Of a stretch of 7,547 nt of DNA, positions 1-5,834 are shown piece after piece; the first letter of the stretch is position 1; every line of letters starts with the position of its first letter. A program made the position numbers and the translations under genes. The notes under the pieces were generated by a model. That model did no database searches. It had not been told where the DNA came from and saw only the letters and a program-made list of their open reading frames with translations. The DNA comes from Bacilli bacterium (GTDB taxonomy: Bacteria > Bacillota_I > Bacilli_A > RF39 > UBA660), in NCBI GenBank assembly GCA_017888105.1, contig JAGHGS010000062.1, forward strand, positions 1 to 7,547, given 5' to 3'.

Positions 1-3
1 CAT
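1..3 (-). CDS. Start codon of a leftward gene that leaves the window
   Basis: Only the ATG (bases 3 to 1, reverse strand) is inside the window, so the product cannot be named. Evidence that it is a real start: an AGAGGT ribosome binding site at 12-17 lies 8 nt upstream, and a sigma-A-like promoter at 24-52 would give a leader of only about 15 nt. An attenuator-like leader lies further upstream. Genes with this kind of leader peptide are often antibiotic-resistance or amino-acid genes, but nothing here tells which. Confidence 0.45.
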
Positions 4-23
4 TTTATTTTACCTCTATAGCC

Positions 24-52
24 ATTATATCATAGGTACGGAAGGTACGCAA
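24..52 (-). promoter_or_regulatory. Sigma-A-like promoter for the gene leaving the left edge
   Basis: On the reverse strand, -35 TTGCGT (52-47) and a perfect -10 TATAAT (29-24) are separated by exactly 17 nt. The -35 and spacer hold a near-perfect tandem 9-mer (forward strand AGGTACGGA then AGGTACGCA, 34-51), so a regulator could bind between the promoter elements. Confidence 0.6.
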
Positions 53-65
53 GATATAAAATCGT

Positions 66-91
66 AAAAAAACAAGTATTTACCTTACTTG
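66..91 (-). terminator. Attenuator-like terminator overlapping the leader peptide end
   Basis: On the reverse strand, CAAGTA (91-86), a 7-nt loop and TACTTG (78-73) form a 6-bp hairpin followed at once by seven T (72-66). The leader peptide's stop codon (82-80) falls in the loop, so a ribosome finishing the peptide would cover the left arm. CAAGT occurs three times in the leader, so alternative pairings with the ACTTG arm are possible. The stem is short, so strength is uncertain. Confidence 0.55.
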
Positions 92-142
92 AATTAAATT
101 TTTTGACTTGCATGTGTCAAACTTGGGAGTTGCTTCTTTCAT
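80..142 (-). CDS. Putative 20-residue leader peptide
   Basis: The peptide begins MKEATPKF and ends NLIQVR. Its ATG is at 142-140. A near-consensus AAAGGAGGA (complement of 152-160) lies about 9 nt upstream, and a well-formed promoter lies about 35 nt beyond that. It has no membrane segment or recognisable domain. Its last codons form the left arm and loop of a terminator-like hairpin, and another gene starts 77 nt downstream. I infer a regulatory leader peptide in which translation controls read-through. It could instead be the start of a decayed gene: the same frame stays open after the stop for another 24 codons. Confidence 0.45.
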   Translation of the reverse strand: MKEATPKFDTCKSKNLIQVR

Positions 143-175
143 ATTATAAATTCCTCCTTTTACTTTCTTTTTATT

Positions 176-204
176 ATTATAACTAATTTTTACCAAAATA
201 TCAA
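176..204 (-). promoter_or_regulatory. Strong sigma-A-like promoter upstream of the leader peptide
   Basis: On the reverse strand, TTGATA (204-199) is 5 of 6 to the -35 consensus. A 17-nt spacer follows, then perfect TATAAT (181-176). Transcription would start near 169 and run through the leader peptide. Confidence 0.65.
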
Positions 205-243
205 TATGGACATTTGAATTTTGTCAAATTAGTTTTAAATATG

Positions 244-273
244 TTGTATATTATCTATATTTTGTGATATATT
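244..273 (+). promoter_or_regulatory. Possible promoter for the CPBP/phosphoesterase operon
   Basis: TTGTAT (244-249), an 18-nt spacer and TATATT (268-273) with the extended -10 dinucleotide TG at 265-266 lie about 25 nt before the start codon. The region is AT-rich, so chance matches are easy. An inverted repeat ATTTGA-N6-TCAAAT (212-229) lies between this promoter and the leftward one. Confidence 0.4.
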
Positions 274-298
274 TATTTTAGAAAATGAGTTGATTAAA

Positions 299-979
299 AT
301 GAATAATATAGAAATTAAAGTACTTGAATTTTTGAAAGGATTAGGAACTATTTTGCTTTACTTTGTTATTAGCTTAATTGTTTCTTATACTTTGCAAGAT
401 TATTATTATCACGATAATATAGTCATTGCTACCCTTACTCAAATTTTAGTTTATGCTATTTTATTATTTGTGTTAGGCTTTGTTTATCGCAAAAGACTTA
501 TTCATGATTTTAAAAACTTTAAAAAGGAATATATTTATGTTGCTCTTAAAAATTGGATTATTGGATTAGGAATTATGTTTATTTGCAATATTATTGTTTC
601 TAGTTTTGCTGGTGGAATTGCTACTAACGAAGAAGCAAATCGTAATTTAATTGCTTTATATCCTGTTAGTAGTTCTATTACGATGATTTTCTTCGGTCCT
701 CTTGTTGAAGAAATTACTTTTCGGGCAAGTTTTAAAAAAGCATTTAAAAAATGGTATACTTTTGCTATCGTTACTTCTCTATTATTTGGAGCAGCCCATA
801 TTCAGTCTTTCCTTGTAACAAAAGATTTTATGGAACTTCTTTATTTACTTCCTTATAGTGCTTTGGGATTTTTCTTTGCTAAAGCTTTCTTTGAAACTGA
901 TAATATTTATACATCTTTTTTGGCGCATATGATTCATAATGCTATATGTGTTATCTTATTACTTGTTATTGGAGGATAA
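299..979 (+). CDS. CPBP-family intramembrane metalloprotease (CAAX protease-like)
   Basis: This is a membrane protein of 226 residues with several hydrophobic segments. It belongs to the CPBP family (type II CAAX-protease and bacteriocin-processing enzymes, Abi domain), whose members act as glutamyl or metal-dependent proteases within the membrane. All three family motifs are present: EExxxR in VEEITFR (E137, E138, R142), FxxxH in FGAAH (F163, H167), and a final HxxxN in HMIHN (H210, N214). The substrate is unknown; relatives in Gram-positives are linked to bacteriocin immunity, peptide maturation or protein sorting. ATG 299 is chosen, with weak GAAAATGAG at 281-289 as ribosome binding site; a TTG at 290 in the same frame would add three residues. 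Only one base separates it from the next gene, so the pair is surely co-transcribed. Family assignment is secure, function is not. Confidence 0.88.
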   Translation: MNNIEIKVLEFLKGLGTILLYFVISLIVSYTLQDYYYHDNIVIATLTQILVYAILLFVLGFVYRKRLIHDFKNFKKEYIYVALKNWIIGLGIMFICNIIVSSFAGGIATNEEANRNLIALYPVSSSITMIFFGPLVEEITFRASFKKAFKKWYTFAIVTSLLFGAAHIQSFLVTKDFMELLYLLPYSALGFFFAKAFFETDNIYTSFLAHMIHNAICVILLLVIGG

Positions 980-980
980 T

Positions 981-1805
981 ATGGATAAAAAGGTAAAAAT
1001 TAAAACGAGAAAAGGTGTTAAAATACTTCTTTTTTTCATTCTTTTTCTTGTTCTATTCTTTCTTTATGCCCGATATATTAATACTAATGGATTAATTGTT
1101 CAAGAAATTGGTGTGATCGATGAGACTTTAGATTCTGCTTATAATGGATTTAAAATTGTTCATTTTTCTGATTTACATTATGGTAGAACTACTTTAGAAA
1201 ATGATTTAAGCAAAGTGGTTGAAGAAATTAATTTATTAAAGCCAGATGTTATTGTTTTTACTGGGGATTTATTTGATTATGATTCTATTAGCGAAAAAGA
1301 AATATCCTTAATTACCAAATATTTTAAACAATTAGAAGCAAGATTATTTAAATTTGCCGTTATTGGAGATTATGATCAAAAATATTTAGATGTATATCAA
1401 ACTATTTTAAATGATAGTAATTTTATTTTATTAGATAATACTTCAAAACTTGTTTATGATAATAGTAATATTCCAATTAATTTTGTTGGACTTACTAATA
1501 CGCAAGAAATTAATTCTTTATATGATACGAATTATTTTACGATTACTTTTGTTCATAAACCAGATAGTATTTCTGATATTCAAGGAAGTAACTTAGTTTT
1601 AGCCGGTCATTCATTAGGTGGGCAAATAAAAATACCATTTGTAGGTGGTATTATAAAAAAAGATGGTGCCGAAAAATATATTGATTCTTATTATGAAGTA
1701 AATCACCAAAAGCTTTATATTTCAAATGGAATTGGTACTGAAAATTTTAGTCTTCGCTTATTTAATAAACCATCTATTACTTTATATCGATTATATAATT
1801 ATTAA
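981..1805 (+). CDS. YkuE-like membrane-anchored metallophosphoesterase with altered active site
   Basis: The product has 274 residues: one N-terminal membrane anchor (about 11-33), then a calcineurin-like phosphoesterase domain facing outward. Conserved motifs are DLH (D64, H66), GDLFD (D96, D99), a lone His (H192) and the C-terminal signature SNGIGTENFSLRLF. Two motifs deviate. The usual GNHD is GDYD (D130, Y131), losing the catalytic His, and the usual GHTHGGQ is GHSLGGQ (H210 kept, second His is L212). Metal binding is therefore probably weakened, and the protein may be inactive or use an altered site. Known relatives cleave lipid-linked phosphodiesters such as UDP-diacylglucosamine; that role cannot be assumed here. 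ATG 981 has GGAGG at 971-975, inside the end of the CPBP gene, indicating translational coupling; an upstream TTG in frame at 939 is unsupported. The stop lies inside the shared terminator. Confidence 0.85.
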   Translation: MDKKVKIKTRKGVKILLFFILFLVLFFLYARYINTNGLIVQEIGVIDETLDSAYNGFKIVHFSDLHYGRTTLENDLSKVVEEINLLKPDVIVFTGDLFDYDSISEKEISLITKYFKQLEARLFKFAVIGDYDQKYLDVYQTILNDSNFILLDNTSKLVYDNSNIPINFVGLTNTQEINSLYDTNYFTITFVHKPDSISDIQGSNLVLAGHSLGGQIKIPFVGGIIKKDGAEKYIDSYYEVNHQKLYISNGIGTENFSLRLFNKPSITLYRLYNY

Positions 1806-1830
1806 AAGAGGATTTTACTCCTCTTTTAAT
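1801..1830. terminator. Bidirectional terminator shared by convergent genes
   Basis: ATTAAAAGAGGA (1801-1812), loop TTTTAC and TCCTCTTTTAAT (1819-1830) form a perfect 12-bp stem. GAGGA/TCCTC is the core, and A/T tracts on both sides supply a U-run in either direction. The phosphoesterase stop (1803-1805) lies in the left arm and the LCP stop (1815-1817) in the loop, so both genes' last codons are terminator sequence. Confidence 0.85.
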
Positions 1831-3239
1831 ATTTCTTTAATTTTTGTAGTAGCATTAATTACTGTTTCATTATCGGGAATCATTACATATAATTTTGTTC
1901 CACCATATGAATAAGTATAATCATAACCATCCGTTCCATTTAAACTAATATTTTCAATATCCCATGATGGCATTTGATCAATTTGCATTTTAATAAACTC
2001 CGTGAGATCATCTGTTTTTAAGTTCGTAATAAATGAATCATCTAATGCACTAAGTAAACTTGTATATTTCGTAATAATAGTTGGACTAATCGCTTTGTTA
2101 ATTAAAGCTTCTATCATTGCAGCTTGATTTTCTACTCTTGTTCGGTCTCCTTCACTAAAAGCTTTCCGCTCTCTAACAAACGATAAAGCTTTCTTTCCAT
2201 CTACATTATTGTATCCTTGTTTATAATAATAACCATCTTGACTAGTAAAGCTATATTTTGAATAAACACTTACTCCTCCTAGAGCATCTACAATATCAAT
2301 TAAAGAAGTAAAGTTTACTTTTACATAATAATTAATTTTAATATCTAATAAATTTTCTAATGTAGCAACACTTGTTTCAATTCCGTAAATTCCAGCATGC
2401 GTTAATTTATCTTTGGCATTTTTTCCAGCTAGAGTTACATAATAGTCTCTTGGAATGGATGTTATTAATATTTTATGAGTTGTTGGATTTACCGTGATAA
2501 CCATATTTACATCACTACGTGAAACGCTACTTACTGATCCATAAGTATCAATTCCGGAAACGTAAATATTAAAAGCATCTTTGGTAATATCTACTTCGTG
2601 AGCAATATCTTCGGTTTCTACATCTAAAGAAAATTCATAAATTACCTTATATTCATTTATAAAATCATTATCACTTTCATTGATCAAGGTAAGCATTGAG
2701 TTTTCAATTAATATACTATCATAATTTTCTTTCAAAAAATCTTCTTTTAAAGTTGTTATGTTATCGGTTTCTTTAAATTCTGCGGTAATATCTTTTTCAA
2801 TTTTTTCTTTGGCTTGTTTTAAACCATCTGAAGTAAATTCTAGACTACCAATCGTTTTATTTTCTAAATCACTTAATTCTTCATAATCACTTTCTTTTAA
2901 AACTAACAGACTATAATTTTCGGTTTTATAATTTACAAATCCTAATTTTTTTAAAAATCCAATGGTATTTAGTTCATAAATAATTATTAAAACTAAAAAA
3001 ATCATATAAATTATAGATAAGACTGTCCCTATCGCTCGTTTCTTGGCTCCTCTTCTTGTTAATATTAAACAAGAAAAAATAATATTAAATAAAATTAATA
3101 AGACACATAACACTAAAAAATATTCTCCTGGTAAAATATCAATAAAGTAAAATAAGCCTAGTGTTAAAATTGTTATAATTGCCATAGCTATTGCTAAAAA
3201 TTTAAAGAATGGCATAATTTTTTCCTTACGTTTCGCCAT
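1815..3239 (-). CDS. LytR-CpsA-Psr (LCP) family cell-wall polymer ligase
   Basis: LCP proteins transfer lipid-linked glycopolymers such as teichoic acid or capsule to peptidoglycan outside the membrane. This 474-residue protein begins with three hydrophobic segments (about 11-33, 39-60, 70-90). A region of about 100-215 follows that resembles the extra domain of long LCP proteins, then the LCP domain (about 222-385). Signature residues are present: GID (D231), SRSD (R241, D243), IPRD (R264, D265), KLTHAGIYG, VDALGGV, and the long motif RERKAFSEGDRTRVENQ (R356 to Q372), which holds the pyrophosphate-binding arginines. The catalytic set looks intact. ATG at 3239 has AAAGGAG (3247-3253 complement) 7 nt upstream. 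It has its own extended -10 promoter and lies 47 nt downstream of the PAP2 gene, which may act on the lipid carrier released by ligation. The acceptor polymer is unknown. Confidence 0.93.
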   Translation of the reverse strand: MAKRKEKIMPFFKFLAIAMAIITILTLGLFYFIDILPGEYFLVLCVLLILFNIIFSCLILTRRGAKKRAIGTVLSIIYMIFLVLIIIYELNTIGFLKKLGFVNYKTENYSLLVLKESDYEELSDLENKTIGSLEFTSDGLKQAKEKIEKDITAEFKETDNITTLKEDFLKENYDSILIENSMLTLINESDNDFINEYKVIYEFSLDVETEDIAHEVDITKDAFNIYVSGIDTYGSVSSVSRSDVNMVITVNPTTHKILITSIPRDYYVTLAGKNAKDKLTHAGIYGIETSVATLENLLDIKINYYVKVNFTSLIDIVDALGGVSVYSKYSFTSQDGYYYKQGYNNVDGKKALSFVRERKAFSEGDRTRVENQAAMIEALINKAISPTIITKYTSLLSALDDSFITNLKTDDLTEFIKMQIDQMPSWDIENISLNGTDGYDYTYSYGGTKLYVMIPDNETVINATTKIKEILKEE

Positions 3240-3264
3240 GTTTTCACTCCTTTTTTGTAACCTA

Positions 3265-3270
3265 ATTATA
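3265..3270 (-). promoter_or_regulatory. Extended -10 promoter of the LCP gene
   Basis: On the reverse strand, TGATATAAT gives a perfect -10 (3270-3265) with the TGN extension at 3273-3271. No good -35 is visible. It lies in the PAP2-LCP gap, so the LCP gene can be expressed without PAP2. Confidence 0.55.
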
Positions 3271-3286
3271 TCACATTCCTAACATA

Positions 3287-3877
3287 TTAAAAAATTCTCA
3301 AAATAAAATAAGTAAAGAAAATGTATAGCAAGAGATAACTAGTACCAAAAAGAAAAGCTCCAATTACATCACTTAAAAAGTGAACTCCTAAATAAACTCT
3401 GGTGTAACCAACTAATAATATTAATACAATTAAAAATAGAATTAAACTTATTTTTAAAGGGATTATTAGATTGCTGATCATTAATAAAAAAATTAAGAAA
3501 CCATAAAAAATCGTAGCAGTCATAGTATGTCCAGATGGATAACTATATCCTTTTTCTTCTACTAAGCGATTTTTATTTGGTCTTTCCCTTTTAAATATAT
3601 TTTTTAAGGTTCCAATCAAAAACCACATTATTAACATATTCATTATAATTACTATAGGTATTCTTTTATTCTGGATAAAAATCAATAACAGAATACAAAG
3701 AAAAGCTACAAATTTTGCACTTGCAAAAAAAGTTATCATTTTAAATATTTTCGTTTTTATGTTTGTTATTTTTATTTTGTTATAAAAGCAATTATCTAAC
3801 TGATTTAATTTCCCTTTTAACATATAAATAGACCATATTAAAAATAATATAAATAATAAAATAAAACTCAATATCAT
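3287..3877 (-). CDS. PAP2-family membrane phosphatase
   Basis: This is a 196-residue, strongly hydrophobic protein with about five or six membrane helices. It carries all three PAP2 (type 2 phosphatidic acid phosphatase) motifs: KxxxxxxRP (K92, R99, P100), PSGHT (S115, G116, H117) and R-x5-H-x3-D in TRVYLGVHFLSD (R160, H166, D170). Such enzymes remove phosphate from phosphatidate, phosphatidylglycerol phosphate or undecaprenyl pyrophosphate on the outer membrane face; the size and the LCP neighbour favour a BcrC/YodM-like lipid carrier role, but this is inference. Start choice: an in-frame ATG at 3883 directly abuts AAAGGG (3889-3884), leaving no spacing. The ATG at 3877 sits 6 nt from it and is preferred. 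A -10-like TATAAT at 3898-3893 is too close to the start to be convincing, so its promoter is unresolved. Confidence 0.88.
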   Translation of the reverse strand: MILSFILLFILFLIWSIYMLKGKLNQLDNCFYNKIKITNIKTKIFKMITFFASAKFVAFLCILLLIFIQNKRIPIVIIMNMLIMWFLIGTLKNIFKRERPNKNRLVEEKGYSYPSGHTMTATIFYGFLIFLLMISNLIIPLKISLILFLIVLILLVGYTRVYLGVHFLSDVIGAFLFGTSYLLLYIFFTYFILRIF

Positions 3878-3940
3878 AATCATCCCTTTATTATTATATC
3901 CTAAAAGTGATTGTTTTTGCTAGTACATTTAAAAAAAATA

Positions 3941-3949
3941 TGATATAAT
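3941..3949 (+). promoter_or_regulatory. Extended -10 promoter of the tRNA-Leu gene
   Basis: TGATATAAT holds a TG extension (3941-3942) and a perfect -10 (3944-3949), which puts the transcript start just before the tRNA 5' end at 3962. No strong -35 is present at 17 nt. Confidence 0.55.
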
Positions 3950-3961
3950 TGATTTGTAGTT

Positions 3962-4048
3962 GCCTGTGTGGCGGAATTGGTAGACGCGCTGGACTCAAAA
4001 TCCAGTGGTAGTAATATCGTGTGGGTTCGAGTCCCACCACAGGCACCA
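3962..4048 (+). tRNA. tRNA-Leu (anticodon CAA)
   Basis: This is a complete 87-nt class II tRNA that reads UUG codons. The acceptor stem GCCTGTG pairs perfectly with CACAGGC (4038-4044), followed by discriminator A and an encoded CCA (4046-4048). The D arm has stem GCG/CGC. The anticodon arm is CTGGA-loop-TCCAG with anticodon CAA at 3996-3998. The variable arm is long (4006-4020) with a GGTA/TATC stem, and the T arm is GTGGG-TTCGAGT-CCCAC. The long variable arm and anticodon together fix Leu. It has its own promoter and terminator, so it is a single-gene unit. It separates envelope genes from genes with different arginine codon use, and tRNA-Leu 3' ends are known integration sites, but no second copy of the 3' end is present here. 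Confidence 0.97.
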
Positions 4049-4060
4049 GAGAGTAATCTG

Positions 4061-4077
4061 TTCGAACTATTCGAACT
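4061..4077 (+). repeat. Short direct repeat after the tRNA
   Basis: TTCGAACT occurs twice, separated by one A (4061-4068 and 4070-4077). Each copy contains the palindrome TTCGAA. It lies in the trailer between the tRNA and its terminator. It may be a protein site or chance; it does not match the LexA-box spacing. Confidence 0.4.
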
Positions 4078-4088
4078 TTTGATATAGG

Positions 4089-4121
4089 AATCAATCAGAA
4101 ATGATTGATTTTTTCGTTTTT
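4089..4121 (+). terminator. Rho-independent terminator of tRNA-Leu
   Basis: AATCAATCA (4089-4097), a GAAA tetraloop and TGATTGATT (4102-4110) make a perfect 9-bp stem, followed by TTTTCGTTTTT. Confidence 0.85.
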
Positions 4122-4247
4122 ATGAAAAAAATCAACCTAGAAGAAGGGTTGGGGTTTATAATTATTGTCTTTAATCAAGGATAAATTGTTTGGTAATATA
4201 TTTGAGATAGATGCTTAATATAAAATATATCAATATATTAAAAAATA

Positions 4248-4274
4248 TGTTAAAATATTAAAAACAAAGGAGGT
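4248..4274 (+). promoter_or_regulatory. Probable promoter and strong ribosome binding site of the orphan gene
   Basis: An extended -10, TG-T-TAAAAT (4248-4256), is followed by AAAGGAGGT (4266-4274), a near-perfect Shine-Dalgarno 7 nt before ATG 4282. The -10 assignment is tentative in such AT-rich sequence; the ribosome binding site is clear and fixes the start. Confidence 0.5.
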
Positions 4275-4281
4275 CTAATTT

Positions 4282-4905
4282 ATGGAATTTGGCAGAATAT
4301 TGGCAAAAGAATTGGCTAAAAGCGGTGGCAATGTTAAAATTTTGCACGGAAGAAATATAATTGGTAATATTTCGCCTGATATTGAATGGATTAAATGGTT
4401 ATCTTATGAGCCTGAATTTGAAAAGAAAAGAATTGAATATTTTGATTCTAAAAAAGTATCTGAATTATCCTTAGAAGAACTTGAAGAAGCTAGTAGATAT
4501 AGTAGAAATAAGTTTTTTGCTAGATTATTTAAAATATATGGCACAATCGAATGCTCCGAAGAGGATTATATGAAGGTATATGATTTTATGTGTAATGAAT
4601 CTATTGAAGAATTAATGTTAAGTAAATTAACTTCTGAAGAGTTACTATATGCAAAACAAGAGATAATTAGATTAAGTAAAATTTCAAAAGAACAATTAAG
4701 TGTTAAAGTAAGAGAAGAACAAAGACCAGAAAAATATAAACAATTATCAATGGTTGACTCTTATATATTACATTTAATATCTAATATCAATTATGCTAGA
4801 AGTGTGGCTGATTTAAATAGAAGAATTGATGCACAATTAGAGCGAAACGAAATTATGAGACAAAGAAGTTTATATTATGTGGCAAATCCATATACAGAAA
4901 AGTAA
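4282..4905 (+). CDS. Unrecognised cytoplasmic helical protein
   Basis: I do not recognise this 207-residue protein. It has no signal peptide or membrane segment and is rich in charged residues. Most of it (about 55-190) should form amphipathic helices, with LSLEELEEAS and LTSEELLYAK as similar helix-start repeats (Leu-x-x-Glu-Glu-Leu) at about residues 62 and 116. The N-terminal 40 residues look more like a small alpha/beta or extended region. The end is highly basic and acidic with many Arg (14 of 15 are AGA). Its strong ribosome binding site and length argue that it is a real gene. It is a single-gene unit between the tRNA terminator and the convergent nucleotidyltransferase. The 3' ends are only 24 nt apart, with no clear terminator between them. 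Its place beside a tRNA suggests accessory DNA. Confidence 0.82.
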   Translation: MEFGRILAKELAKSGGNVKILHGRNIIGNISPDIEWIKWLSYEPEFEKKRIEYFDSKKVSELSLEELEEASRYSRNKFFARLFKIYGTIECSEEDYMKVYDFMCNESIEELMLSKLTSEELLYAKQEIIRLSKISKEQLSVKVREEQRPEKYKQLSMVDSYILHLISNINYARSVADLNRRIDAQLERNEIMRQRSLYYVANPYTEK

Positions 4906-4929
4906 GTATATTTTGTTTATCAATGAACA

Positions 4930-5709
4930 CTAAACTTTAAATGGTGACTTTTTAGTAAATTTTAAACAAAAATTATTGGGATTAAAATCTAAACTTCCGA
5001 ATGAATAAGTATATAATTGTTTTAAATGATAAAGCATTGTTGTTTTATCATTTATTTTTATACATTCTAAATATAAATCAATAAACTCCTGACTTGGTAA
5101 ATGATGAGTTAGTGATGAAATATATTTTTGAGCAAAATTCATATCACGATAAATTTTTTCTATTTTCATAATAGGTAAATCAATAATTCCATTAATGTGA
5201 GCATATAAAGTTCTAATTTTTTCTAGTGTTATATAATATACAGCATAAAAACTTTCTTCATATATTAAAGATTCTAAATCTTCTATTCTGTTGTTAATTG
5301 AAAATATAGAAAATTTGTCATTATCACTAAATGAAGGACTTATTTTAGTATTATATAATTTTTTTGCATAATTTATAAACTCTGTAACTTTTTTGTTTGT
5401 ATCATATAAAACTACACAAGTAGCAAATTTAGTTAAATGAGATGGGTCATTTTGTTCTATTTCCTTTTTTACTAATTCATATAATTTTTTTAAATCTTGA
5501 ATAAAATATTCTATTCGAATGCCATCTATTATGATACTACCACAATCTTGTGTTGGATAATTTTCTTTTATAATCATAACATCTAAATCTGATAGTTTAT
5601 TATTTCTTCCACCTATATAACTTCCATAAACTATAATTCCAATATAATCTGCTATATTTAATTGATTTAGAAGTTTTATTATGTAATTAACTATTCTATC
5701 ATCAATCAT
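4930..5709 (-). CDS. Nucleotidyltransferase-fold protein with helical C-terminal domain
   Basis: The product has 259 residues. Residues about 1-75 form a polymerase-beta-type nucleotidyltransferase core (NTP_transf_2): YGSYIGGRNNKLSDLD contains the GS (29-30) and the metal-binding D41 and D43. E67 in RIEYF is a fair third acidic residue, so the site looks catalytically complete. The remaining 180 residues are mostly helical with no motif I know, as in aminoglycoside nucleotidyltransferases, where that part builds the substrate pocket. The target could be an antibiotic, tRNA or protein; the sequence does not decide. It is far larger than the minimal MNT antitoxins, and no HEPN partner is adjacent. 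ATG 5709 follows a perfect AGGAGGT (complement 5715-5721) by 5 nt. A TTG farther upstream in frame lies before this site and is rejected. It ends in TAG, the only TAG stop here. Confidence 0.87.
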   Translation of the reverse strand: MIDDRIVNYIIKLLNQLNIADYIGIIVYGSYIGGRNNKLSDLDVMIIKENYPTQDCGSIIIDGIRIEYFIQDLKKLYELVKKEIEQNDPSHLTKFATCVVLYDTNKKVTEFINYAKKLYNTKISPSFSDNDKFSIFSINNRIEDLESLIYEESFYAVYYITLEKIRTLYAHINGIIDLPIMKIEKIYRDMNFAQKYISSLTHHLPSQEFIDLYLECIKINDKTTMLYHLKQLYTYSFGSLDFNPNNFCLKFTKKSPFKV

Positions 5710-5736
5710 AGGATACCTCCTAAAAAATGTTTTTCT

Positions 5737-5745
5737 ATTATAACA
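5737..5745 (-). promoter_or_regulatory. Extended -10 promoter of the nucleotidyltransferase gene
   Basis: On the reverse strand, TGTTATAAT gives a perfect -10 (5742-5737) with the TG extension, 28 nt before the start codon. No good -35 is seen. It implies expression separate from the upstream HD gene. Confidence 0.55.
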
Positions 5746-5834
5746 CAAAAATATGGAATGTATATATCTTATATTAAACTTTTATCTCAAAATCATCTTT
5801 TCTTTTAAATACGGAAGAAAAAATAAGTAACCTT

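Noticed and set aside
30..113. 27-codon reverse-strand ORF overlapping the leader peptide
   Set aside because: Its internal ATG has no ribosome binding site, and it runs through the hairpin and promoter; the 20-codon ORF is far better supported.
1726..1914. 62-codon forward ORF
   Set aside because: It overlaps the phosphoesterase and LCP genes in another frame and runs through the shared terminator; no ribosome binding site.
4061..4077. LexA box in TTCGAACTATTCGAACT
   Set aside because: The half-sites are in direct, not inverted, GAAC-N4-GTTC arrangement.
3894..4094. 66-codon reverse-strand ORF containing GLEPTRYYYHWILSPARLP
   Set aside because: It is the antisense translation of the tRNA-Leu gene, a well-known spurious annotation; it has no separate support.
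4122..4184. 20-codon forward ORF after the tRNA terminator
   Set aside because: No ribosome binding site; it follows directly on the terminator T-run and has no recognisable sequence.
4930..5709. Toxin-antitoxin pair of MNT/HEPN type
   Set aside because: The protein is much larger than MNT antitoxins, and neither neighbour is HEPN-like; the convergent gene is not in the same operon.
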